A stretch of 17,102 nucleotides of DNA from Bradyrhizobium sp. (lineage in GTDB: Bacteria > Pseudomonadota > Alphaproteobacteria > Rhizobiales > Xanthobacteraceae), in contig JAQGKC010000131.1 of the NCBI GenBank assembly GCA_028290305.1, positions 1 through 17,102 of the forward strand, given 5' to 3'. How positions within the stretch are numbered: position 1 is the stretch's first letter; every line of letters begins with the position of its first letter. The position numbers and the translations under genes were made by a program. The notes beneath the pieces are model-generated. The model made no database searches. It was not told the DNA's origin and saw only the letters and a list, made by a program, of their open reading frames with translations. This document shows positions 1-5,303 of the stretch, one piece after another.

Positions 1-153
1 CTTATGAGGACGAAGGCGGCGACGAGGATGGGTGGCATCGAGCTGATCGACGGCGCCGGTCACTGGGTCCAACAGGAGCAGCCGGTTCGGCTCAGCACGC
101 TCCTGCTCGCCTTCATCAAGGAGGTGGGTGGGGCGGATCACACCAGCCGTTAG
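1..153 (+). CDS. alpha/beta hydrolase, C-terminal fragment (5' truncated by window edge)
   Basis: The open frame runs from the first base to a TAG at 151-153 and encodes the last 50 residues of a protein. It contains the segment ELIDGAGHWVQQEQP followed by an amphipathic stretch LSTLLLAFIKE. This is the usual C-terminal end of alpha/beta-fold hydrolases of the epoxide-hydrolase / haloalkane-dehalogenase type. There the histidine in G-H-W is the catalytic-triad base and the final helix packs on the core. The nucleophile and acid residues lie outside the window, so the substrate cannot be judged. The gene reads towards the gene-poor stretch that follows, and no clear terminator hairpin follows the stop. 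Family assignment is likely; the exact enzyme is unknown. Confidence 0.72.
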   Translation, partial: LMRTKAATRMGGIELIDGAGHWVQQEQPVRLSTLLLAFIKEVGGADHTSR

Positions 154-549
154 GTCGGGGAATGCCTATCGTCGCTCTTGAAAATATTGCCCGGCGTCCA
201 GATCACCGTCCCGTCAGGTCCGTCACGTTTCAGTGAAGCGCTTGGGTTTGGTGGTCCAGGTCCGGCGTTAGCTTCCGGCTTCGCTGCCCTCGATCGGGGG
301 CAGCGAAATCCTTGCGCCGGCAAGATATTCCGGCGGGGTCAGATTACCAAGAGCCGAGTGAGGACCGCTATCATTATGGTCCCTCCGCCAGGCCTCGATC
401 GGCCGCCTAGCCTGTCAATCAGTCATCGAAATTGCGTCAGACCCCAAAATTGCCCCCTCGATCAATTTTGCACGCCGAATAACACATTCTGCGCCGCCGA
501 ATGTAGAAGCGTCTCGGTGACGGCCGCACCTCGAACTCGGAGTTTCTCA
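154..549. other. gene-poor stretch with transposon debris
   Basis: No intact gene is supported here. An open frame on the plus strand (178-630) has no family resemblance over its first 120 residues, and its downstream part belongs to the small membrane gene starting at 550. The only recognisable content is the transposase relic at 268-429 on the minus strand. There is also a perfect 8-bp inverted repeat, CAAAATTG (445-452) and CAATTTTG (463-470), with a 10-base loop. This repeat could be a leftover insertion boundary or a weak hairpin. Confidence 0.5.
268..429 (-). pseudogene. IS3-family transposase (OrfB/integrase core) C-terminal relic
   Basis: Read on the minus strand from 429 to the TAA at 268-270, the frame gives S-M-T-D-stop-QARRPIEAWRRDHND, then SGPHSALGNLTPPEYLAG. 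The pattern IEAWRRDxN...PHSALGxLTPxEY is the hallmark end of IS3-family integrase-core transposases, where it normally reads DYNxxRPHSALG. The RP-to-GP change and an in-frame TGA at 415-417 show the copy is degraded. The catalytic DDE region is absent upstream: after about position 430 the reading frame no longer resembles a transposase. This is therefore a dead 3' fragment. I could not identify terminal inverted repeats or a target duplication. It marks past insertion activity in the stretch between the hydrolase and the ferredoxin operon. Confidence 0.72.
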
Positions 550-742
550 GTGAAAATTTACCTCGCAACGACTGGCGTTCTCTTCGCCGTGCTGGCGGTG
601 CTTCATGTCTGGCGCCTTGTAGTAGAGTGAGTTCTGGATCATCGCCGGCGGATCAATCCTGTCAGCGGTCCTCGCGCCTTGGGCGTTGAAGTTGCTCTTG
701 GCCTTGAAACGGAGTAACCGCCCGCCGAGTGCCGCGAGGTAA
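550..742 (+). pseudogene. small two-helix membrane protein, interrupted by a frameshift
   Basis: A GTG at 550 is preceded by GGAG (539-542) at a 7-base spacing. Translation gives VKIYLATTGVLFAVLAVLHV then WRLVVE, and stops at TGA 628-630. Stepping one base forward (codon GAG at 629-631) continues as EFWIIAGGSILSAVLAPWAL then KLLLALKRSNRPPSAAR, ending in TAA at 740-742. Together the halves make a coherent protein of about 63 aa: a start-anchored helix, a WR-containing loop, a second hydrophobic helix, and a basic hydrophilic tail. Such short two-helix proteins of unknown function are common in Rhizobiales. Removing one base near 628 would restore the frame. The break is either a real mutation or a sequencing error. 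No function can be assigned. Confidence 0.6.
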
Positions 743-920
743 TGCGGAAGCAGCGGTAGCGCGGTCATCAGACTACTTGCCCGGCCTCCACGTCATCGCC
801 GAATCTCCGGATTTGGCACATCGCGACATTTCGCTGCGCTGCAGAATTTGGTCGCTATCGCGGGCATAGCGCGACATCGAGCAAGTCGCACCAATCAAGC
901 TCGATTTATGAGTACGCGCC
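743..920. other. non-coding gap with imperfect hairpin
   Basis: No gene is supported between the small membrane relic and the ferredoxin stop codon. An inverted repeat CGCTAT (853-858) / ATAGCG (866-871) with a 7-base loop lies about 50 bases beyond the ferredoxin stop on the minus strand. It might slow or stop transcription of the ferredoxin operon, but no T-rich tract follows it. Confidence 0.35.
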
Positions 921-1259
921 CTAGTCGCCCTGTCCCGGCTCCGCCGAAAAATACTGTTCCAGCTTGTTAGCGATCCCGTCGAAAGCCTTGGCGTCCGCGG
1001 GTTCCGTGCGCTTGATCGCAATGTTCGGCCAAACTGCAGCGTATTGCGCATTCAGCTTGACCCAGCTTTCGAGACCCGGCTGCGTGTCGGCAAAAATGGC
1101 CTCGGCGGGACATTCCGGCTCGCATACGCCGCAGTCGATGCATTCGTCCGGGTTGATGACGAGCATGTTGTCGCCTTCGTAGAAGCAATCGACCGGACAC
1201 ACGTCCACGCAGTCCATATATTTGCATCTGATGCAATTGTCCGTGACGACGAAAGTCAT
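921..1259 (-). CDS. fdxA: seven-iron (3Fe-4S/4Fe-4S) ferredoxin, FdxA type
   Basis: This is a cytoplasmic electron carrier of 112 aa. It starts [17 protein letters not shown] and contains the full cysteine set of Azotobacter FdI-type ferredoxins. Cys9, Cys17, Cys21 and Cys50 sit as expected for the [3Fe-4S] cluster. Cys25, Cys40, Cys43 and Cys46 sit as expected for the [4Fe-4S] cluster. Cys12 corresponds to the extra non-ligand cysteine of that family. I chose the ATG at 1257-1259 because GGAG lies 8 bases upstream and the family begins at this residue; a longer open frame to 1280 is not needed. The ATG overlaps the stop of the hemoglobin gene as ATGA (1259-1256), which suggests translational coupling. 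It is the last gene of a three-gene operon and may carry electrons for hemoglobin re-reduction; that role is an inference from position. Confidence 0.93.
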   Translation of the reverse strand: MTFVVTDNCIRCKYMDCVDVCPVDCFYEGDNMLVINPDECIDCGVCEPECPAEAIFADTQPGLESWVKLNAQYAAVWPNIAIKRTEPADAKAFDGIANKLEQYFSAEPGQGD

Positions 1260-1669
1260 CTCACCGACTCCGGCGGCCACGGACGATCCGGCCGATAGAA
1301 CAACGCGAGCTTTAAGCTTTCGGCGATCCGCGCGGCCCTGCCACGAAACTCCTCGCTGATGCCGGCATCAAACAACTCGTCACAGGTCTCGTTGAAAAGC
1401 GCTAGCCAGCGTTCGAACAAGGAAGGCTGGATGTCTGGGAGCGCCAGATGCTTGACGACAGGATTGCCCTTGTAACGTCCGCTCGTGAGCATCACGGATG
1501 ACCAGAACGCATACATCTTGGTCAAATGCGGTTGCCAGTCACCGGGAATGGCGCGCAGAAAAATCGGCGCGAGCTCTGGGTCGCGGCGAACCCGTTCGTA
1601 AAACGAATCGACAAGCAGGCGGATGCCGTCCTCGGAAACATGATCAAGCTTTGCAGTCGAACAGATCAT
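1256..1669 (-). CDS. group III truncated hemoglobin (trHb-P)
   Basis: This is a heme protein of 137 aa. It aligns by eye with Campylobacter Ctb, the group III reference. Tyr24 fits position B10 and His48 (in [12 protein letters not shown]) fits E7. His74 (in [12 protein letters not shown]) is the proximal F8 ligand, and Trp88 (in FERWLALF) fits G8. The spacings between E7, F8 and G8 (26 and 14 residues) match Ctb. Group III globins bind O2 and NO and are tied to nitrosative-stress protection in Campylobacter. The open frame extends to 1801, but the ATG at 1667-1669 is preferred. It gives the normal family length, and it overlaps the TGA of the upstream 57-aa gene as ATGA. The 3' end overlaps fdxA in the same way. 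Two NsrR-like operators sit upstream of the operon. Confidence 0.9.
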   Translation of the reverse strand: MICSTAKLDHVSEDGIRLLVDSFYERVRRDPELAPIFLRAIPGDWQPHLTKMYAFWSSVMLTSGRYKGNPVVKHLALPDIQPSLFERWLALFNETCDELFDAGISEEFRGRAARIAESLKLALFYRPDRPWPPESVR

Positions 1670-1839
1670 ATCGCGAGCACCGCCACAAGAACGCCGAGCA
1701 CGGTCCAGAACAGCGAGTTGATCAGCATGCGGACCAGATCCTGGTGTCTGGAAAGACCGATGGCACGGCAGGCGAGAGTGCCAGGCAGCAAGAATGGCCA
1801 TGCAACGGCGTCGCTGATCGAATCAGTTGTCCTCATCAT
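1666..1839 (-). CDS. 57-aa predicted membrane protein, first gene of the hemoglobin operon
   Basis: The minus strand encodes 57 residues from ATG at 1837-1839 (a second ATG follows directly) to TGA at 1666-1668. The N-terminal part contains SDAVAWPFLLPGTLACRA, probably a membrane-dipping or short helix. The C-terminus [19 protein letters not shown] is a clear transmembrane helix running to the last residue. GAAGG lies 5 bases before the first ATG as ribosome-binding site. The stop overlaps the hemoglobin start (ATGA), so the two genes are probably translationally coupled. I do not recognise a named family. A plausible but untested idea is that it anchors the hemoglobin or ferredoxin at the membrane, or feeds electrons to them. 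It overlaps a longer alternative hemoglobin frame, which is rejected. Confidence 0.72.
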   Translation of the reverse strand: MMRTTDSISDAVAWPFLLPGTLACRAIGLSRHQDLVRMLINSLFWTVLGVLVAVLAI

Positions 1840-1852
1840 CGAGACCTTCTAT

Positions 1853-1875
1853 AAGATATATGCAATATCCATCTT
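1853..1875. promoter_or_regulatory. NsrR-like operator 1 (23-bp dyad)
   Basis: Two half-sites, AAGATATATGC and ATATCCATCTT, flank one central base. This is exactly the 11-1-11 layout of the NsrR consensus (AAGATGYATTT, N, then its complement). The outer five bases of each arm are perfect, and the dyad extends outward as TATAAGAT/ATCTTATA (1850-1857 and 1871-1878). It overlaps the likely -10 of the hemoglobin operon. Confidence 0.68.
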
Positions 1876-1901
1876 ATAAATCGGCCCTTGCCATAAAGCA
1901 A
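1873..1901 (-). promoter_or_regulatory. candidate sigma-70 promoter of the hemoglobin operon
   Basis: On the minus strand, TTGCTT (1901-1896) is followed after 17 bases by TATAAG (1878-1873), a five-of-six match to the -10 consensus. Transcription would begin about 25-30 bases before the ATG at 1839. The -10 touches operator 1 and the -35 touches operator 2, so a bound repressor would occlude both elements. Confidence 0.5.
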
Positions 1902-1918
1902 TATATATTATACATCTT
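1896..1918. promoter_or_regulatory. NsrR-like operator 2 (23-bp, one strong half-site)
   Basis: The right half-site, read on the minus strand, is AAGATGTATAA, matching nine of eleven positions of the NsrR half-site AAGATGYATTT. The left half, AAGCAATATAT, matches about seven. The spacing is again 11-1-11. Its centre (1907) lies 43 bp, about four helical turns, from the centre of operator 1 (1864), which would put both dimers on the same DNA face. It lies 33 bp upstream of the nsrR start codon, so autoregulation is likely. Confidence 0.55.
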
Positions 1919-1950
1919 TTACGCCGATCGCAGCCCAAGGGGAGACGCGC

Positions 1951-2403
1951 GTGCGCCTGACCGTCTACACCGACTATGCGTTGCGCGTGCTGATGTACCT
2001 CGCCCTGAGGAAAGATCAGCTCGCGACGATCGCGGAGATCGCCGAGAGCTATGACATTTCCAAGAACCACTTGATGAAGGTTGCGCATCAATTGGGTGTT
2101 GCAGGCTATGTCGAAACCGTTCGCGGCAGAGGCGGTGGACTGCGCCTTGCAAAACCGATCAAGGCCATCGGGCTGGGCGAAGTGGTGCGTTATACCGAGC
2201 CGGATATGGCGATCGTCTCTTGCTTCGAGCCTGTCAACGCGCCCTGCGCCATTCAACCATGCTGCGTGCTGAAGCGCGCATTGAAGAAAGCAAGCGACGC
2301 TTTTGTCGAAGTTCTTGACGGTTACACGTTGGCGGATCTCGTGCAGCCGCAGGCACGACTCGCAAGCTTATTGGGTATTCCGCAGAACAGCGCCTTCCAA
2401 TAG
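1951..2403 (+). CDS. nsrR: Rrf2-family NO-sensing repressor, NsrR type
   Basis: The product is 150 aa with the typical Rrf2 start MRLTVYTDYALRVLMYLA. A winged helix follows: the recognition part ISKNHLMKVAHQL is at about residues 36-48 and the wing GRGGGLRLA at 59-67. The C-terminal part has CFEP, then CAIQPCCVLK. Candidate Fe-S ligands are Cys91, Cys99 and Cys104 or Cys105. Asp8, the fourth cluster ligand in Streptomyces coelicolor NsrR, is present. NsrR proteins lose DNA binding when NO attacks the cluster. The GTG at 1951 is supported by AAGGGGAG (1937-1944) at a 6-base spacing. It is divergent from the hemoglobin operon and shares the two-operator region with it. IscR is less likely: the start and cysteine layout fit NsrR, and no isc genes are nearby. 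RirA is also possible in Rhizobiales, but the operators fit NsrR. Confidence 0.85.
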   Translation: MRLTVYTDYALRVLMYLALRKDQLATIAEIAESYDISKNHLMKVAHQLGVAGYVETVRGRGGGLRLAKPIKAIGLGEVVRYTEPDMAIVSCFEPVNAPCAIQPCCVLKRALKKASDAFVEVLDGYTLADLVQPQARLASLLGIPQNSAFQ

Positions 2404-2419
2404 TCCCGCCTCGCGTTCT

Positions 2420-2472
2420 CTGACAAGGCCGCGCTACGTCTACAGGTTGACGTTCAACCTGCGTCTTGTCAG
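2420..2472. terminator. nested inverted repeats between convergent genes (candidate bidirectional terminator)
   Basis: An inner perfect hairpin has arms CAGGTTGA (2443-2450) and TCAACCTG (2454-2461) with a 3-base loop. An outer pair, CTGACAAG (2420-2427) and CTTGTCAG (2465-2472), encloses it, and its right arm contains the stop codon of the leftward oxidoreductase gene. The location between the ends of nsrR and the oxidoreductase suits a shared terminator. There is no U-tract on either side, so intrinsic termination is uncertain. Confidence 0.5.
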
Positions 2473-3995
2473 TTCATCGCCTTCTGCTCCATCGCGAGTT
2501 CAACCTGAAGGCTTGCAAGGTCACGATAGATCGAAGCAGCGGCGAGCACGCGGCCCCTGCTCTTGTATCGCAACAGGCAATCCCTCGCCGCGATGTCGCC
2601 GTCGATGGCAATCTCGTCCCACTGTTCGGCATGACCGATATAATTGATCGGTACGTCGTAGTGCTGGCTCCAGAAAAACGGCACCGCATCGAATGCCTCG
2701 CGCTGCCCCAGCATGTTGCGCGCGGCGGTCTGGCCCTGGCGCTCCGCCACCACCCAATGCTCAACCCGGATGTTCTCGCCGGTATGCGGATCGGGCCAGC
2801 GCGCGATATCGCCTGCGGCATAGATTCCGGGGATGCTGGTTTCGAGGAATGCATTCACCGTAACGCCGCGATCGAGCGCAAGGCCAGCCTGCTCGGCCAG
2901 CGTCAGGCGCGGACGCACCCCGACGCCAACGACGACGAGATCTGCCTCCAGCACGCCGCCATTCTTAAGCGTCGCGCGCTTGCCGTCGATTGCGACCACG
3001 GTATCTCCGAGATGAAAGATAACGCCGTGCTCCTCGTGGAGCGCGCGAACGAAATCGCCCATACCGGGCCCAAGCACGCGCTCCATCGGCCGTTGCTCCG
3101 GCGCGACGACGTGGACCTCGATATCGCGCGCGCGCAACGCCGCCGCGGCTTCGAGGCCGATAAAGCTGGCGCCGATCACGATGGCCCGGCGCGCGCCGCT
3201 CACCAAGCCAATGATCGCGCGGCAATCCGCCAGCGAACGCAGCGTATGGACATGCGGCTGGTCGGCGCCCGGGATTGGCAGCCGCACCGGCTCGGCACCT
3301 GTCGCCAACAGAAGACGGTCGTAGGCAATGGCGCCGCCACCGGCAATGACGACATTGCGCGCTTTGGTATCGATCGATGTGACATTGCTTTCGAGCCGAA
3401 GGTCGATGCCGGCCTCCGCATAAAAGCTGTCCGGGCGCAGCGGCAACCAGTCCTCCGGCGCGCTGCCGGCCAGATAATCCTTCGACAGATTAGGCCGGTC
3501 GACCGGCGGCGCGGAATCATTGCTCAGCATGACGATGCTGCCGCGAAATTCCTGCCGCCGCAGCATCTCCGCCGCGGCAAAGCCCGCAGCGCCGCCCCCG
3601 ATGATCACGATCTGACCGGGCGCATCGACGGGTCCCTTGCCGCGCGGTTTCGGCTGCTCGCGCTTGTGCCGAACGAAGATACGATCGCCCTCGCGGTCCA
3701 CCTGCCAGACCGCGAGCGGGCTCAGCGCCGGCGCGCGCGCGGCATCCCCGGTGCGCAGGTCGAAGCAGGCATGATGCCAGGGACAACGGATGCTGTCGCC
3801 GACCACGAGCCCCTCCGCGAGCGGCCCGTGGTAATGACTGCAATGCGCGTCGATGGCGAAGATCTCAGGCCCCGAGCGCACCAGCAAAACATCCTGATCG
3901 CCGACATGACCGGGCAGGGTCTCGTCGGTGAAGTCATCCAATGCAACGCCTTGTGCGAGATCTGGCCCGGCGGGCGGGGCTTGCTCTTCAGCCAT
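2469..3995 (-). CDS. Rieske-domain FAD-dependent NAD(P)H oxidoreductase (AIFM3-like)
   Basis: The product is 508 aa with two parts. Residues about 15-110 form a Rieske [2Fe-2S] domain with ligands Cys52-X-His54 (HCSHYHGPL) and Cys71-X2-His74 (CPWHHACF). From about residue 127 comes a pyridine-nucleotide-disulfide-type flavoprotein. It has an FAD-binding GGGAAG at 133-138, a second Rossmann motif VIGASFIGLEAAAAL for NAD(P)H, and the FAD-contacting YAAGDIARWPD. A C-terminal reductase domain with FFWSQHYDVPINYIG follows. The family (ferredoxin reductases of dioxygenase systems, AIFM3) moves electrons from NAD(P)H through FAD to Fe-S partners; the fused Rieske domain may be an internal acceptor. 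I chose the ATG at 3993-3995 because AAGGAGG lies 8 bases upstream. The substrate is unknown. Its position beside the NsrR block hints at a redox role there, but it is convergent with nsrR, not in that operon. Confidence 0.88.
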   Translation of the reverse strand: MAEEQAPPAGPDLAQGVALDDFTDETLPGHVGDQDVLLVRSGPEIFAIDAHCSHYHGPLAEGLVVGDSIRCPWHHACFDLRTGDAARAPALSPLAVWQVDREGDRIFVRHKREQPKPRGKGPVDAPGQIVIIGGGAAGFAAAEMLRRQEFRGSIVMLSNDSAPPVDRPNLSKDYLAGSAPEDWLPLRPDSFYAEAGIDLRLESNVTSIDTKARNVVIAGGGAIAYDRLLLATGAEPVRLPIPGADQPHVHTLRSLADCRAIIGLVSGARRAIVIGASFIGLEAAAALRARDIEVHVVAPEQRPMERVLGPGMGDFVRALHEEHGVIFHLGDTVVAIDGKRATLKNGGVLEADLVVVGVGVRPRLTLAEQAGLALDRGVTVNAFLETSIPGIYAAGDIARWPDPHTGENIRVEHWVVAERQGQTAARNMLGQREAFDAVPFFWSQHYDVPINYIGHAEQWDEIAIDGDIAARDCLLRYKSRGRVLAAASIYRDLASLQVELAMEQKAMN

Positions 3996-4265
3996 GTTCA
4001 CTCCCTCCTTCGCAGCGGGATCGGCGACCCGCACTGTATATCAAGTCGCCATACCGGGGAATTCATGGCGGCTCAGCGCATTGCCGCGGGAAGCCGCCCG
4101 CATGGGTTGTGTCTGGCCCGATCGGTTGTCCTTCGGCAACAAGGCAAAGGCCGAACTATCCGCTTGAATTAAACGAGCGGTTGGTGAATTTGGCTGGAAC
4201 GAACAAGTGTCAGCGCACCCGGGCCGTTCCCTGGATACAGCGCCTACCCGGGGGATCGAACGCGC
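3996..4265. promoter_or_regulatory. divergent intergenic region between Rieske oxidoreductase and Liv operon
   Basis: These 270 bases separate two divergent genes and must hold promoters for both. On the minus strand a TATACA (4040-4035) lies about 40 bases before the oxidoreductase ATG and is a plausible -10. On the plus strand TTGAAT (4164-4169) is followed 17 bases later by AATTTG, a weak candidate. Around 4166-4190 the string GAATT occurs twice, flanking AAACGAGCGGTTGGT, which might be a regulator site. GGGGGA (4250-4255) is the only Shine-Dalgarno-like element before the GTG at 4266. No gene is seen. Confidence 0.35.
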
Positions 4266-5303
4266 GTGGACGCAACCATTTTCCTGTTTCTGCTGCAGGA
4301 CGGCATCATCAATGGTGCGGTCTACGCCCTCGTTGCGATCGCAACCGTGCTGGTGTTCGCGGTGACGCGGGTCATCCTGGTGCCACAAGGCGAGTTTGTA
4401 GCGTTCACCGCGCTGACCATCGCGGCACTCGAAAACGGCAATGTTCCGTCGACGCCATGGCTGTTGCTGGCGCTCGGATGCCTGGCGGCAACCTCCGAGC
4501 TGATACGGCACTTTCGCGAGCTCACCGTCCGCCGCGTTGCGAGAATCGCTCTGTTCGATCTGGCACTCCCGATCGCCCTGCTCTTGCTGACGCGAACGCT
4601 GGCACCGATGAAGCTCGGCCAGGTGGCAAACATCCTTCTCGCCATTGCGCTGATCACGCCGATGGGCCCGATGATCTATCGCATCGCATTCGAGCCGATC
4701 GCCCATTCCAGCGTCCTCGTGCTGCTGATGGCCGCGTTCGGTGTGCACTTTTCGCTGACGGGGTTGGGCCTGTTATTTTTCGGCCCCGAAGGCACCGGCA
4801 CCACGCCGCTGTCCTCAGCCTCGTTTTCGCTCGGCGATCTCGTCGTCACCGGCCAGAGCGTCGCGGTACTGATCGTCACGACGCTGCTGCTGGTGCTGTT
4901 CGCGCTGTTCTTCGGACGCACGCTGCTCGGCAAGGCGCTGCGCGCCTGCTCTTCGAATCGCATCGGCGCCCGTTTGGTGGGGATCCCGACATCCGCGGCC
5001 GGACAGATCGCGTTCGCGCTCGCCGCCCTTCTCGGCGCGATCTCGGGCGTGCTGGTCGGCCCGTTGATGACGGTATTCTACGACAGCGGCTTCCTGATCG
5101 GGCTGAAAGCCTTCGTCGCGGCAATCCTGGGAGGGCTGGTGAGTTATCCGCTGACGGTTCTCGCCGCCCTCGGCGTCGGATTTGCCGAAGCGTTGTTTTC
5201 GTTCTGGGCCAGCAACTTCAAGGAAGTGCTGGTTTTCACCCTGATCATTCCGGTGCTCGCATGGCGCTCGGTCTATGCGCCGCATGCGGAGGAGACGGAA
5301 TGA
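4266..5303 (+). CDS. livH: branched-chain-amino-acid-type (HAAT) ABC permease, LivH family
   Basis: This is a 345-aa inner-membrane protein with the LivH start FLLQDGIINGAVYALVAIAT and the family element ILVPQGEFVAFTAL. The later block LVGIPTSAAGQIAFALAALL then GAISGVLVGPL, with GLKAFVAAILGG, is the conserved cytoplasmic loop and helix that contact the ATPase. About eight or more hydrophobic segments are visible. The stretch RHFRELTVRRVARIALFDLA at about residues 79-98 is more basic and longer than usual for LivH. The start is GTG at 4266, with GGGGGA 10 bases upstream. Its stop overlaps the next ATG (ATGA at 5300-5303). It forms half of the translocation channel of an importer; the substrate may be an amino acid, an aromatic acid or another organic anion. 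Confidence 0.9.
   Translation: MDATIFLFLLQDGIINGAVYALVAIATVLVFAVTRVILVPQGEFVAFTALTIAALENGNVPSTPWLLLALGCLAATSELIRHFRELTVRRVARIALFDLALPIALLLLTRTLAPMKLGQVANILLAIALITPMGPMIYRIAFEPIAHSSVLVLLMAAFGVHFSLTGLGLLFFGPEGTGTTPLSSASFSLGDLVVTGQSVAVLIVTTLLLVLFALFFGRTLLGKALRACSSNRIGARLVGIPTSAAGQIAFALAALLGAISGVLVGPLMTVFYDSGFLIGLKAFVAAILGGLVSYPLTVLAALGVGFAEALFSFWASNFKEVLVFTLIIPVLAWRSVYAPHAEETE

Noticed and set aside
178..549. Upstream part of the 150-codon plus-strand frame
   Set aside because: It crosses the transposase relic on the opposite strand and resembles no family. Only the part from GTG 550 onward is supported.
773..1051. 92-codon minus-strand open frame entering the ferredoxin gene
   Set aside because: Its N-terminal half is out of frame inside fdxA. 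The C-terminal part (SLIGATCSMSRYARDSDQIL) feels familiar as a recurrent spurious peptide from intergenic DNA of this group, but I cannot support it as a gene.
1670..1801. 44-residue N-terminal extension of the hemoglobin
   Set aside because: This segment overlaps the 57-aa membrane gene in another frame. The extension has no globin similarity, and the ATG at 1669 gives the normal family length.
2466..4172. 568-codon open frame on the plus strand
   Set aside because: It is antisense to the Rieske-FAD oxidoreductase, which has complete motifs and a strong ribosome-binding site. The long open frame is a side effect of high GC content; its translation is rich in Arg/His and lacks any domain.
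4041..4748. 235-codon minus-strand frame in the Liv promoter region
   Set aside because: It is Gln/His/Arg-rich and antisense to livH; no start signals or motifs.
3941..5299. Upstream extension of the LivM-LivG frame (total 1043 codons)
   Set aside because: The first 453 codons are low-complexity Arg-rich sequence overlapping livH in another frame and the start of the oxidoreductase. The real start is the ATG at 5300 overlapping the livH stop.
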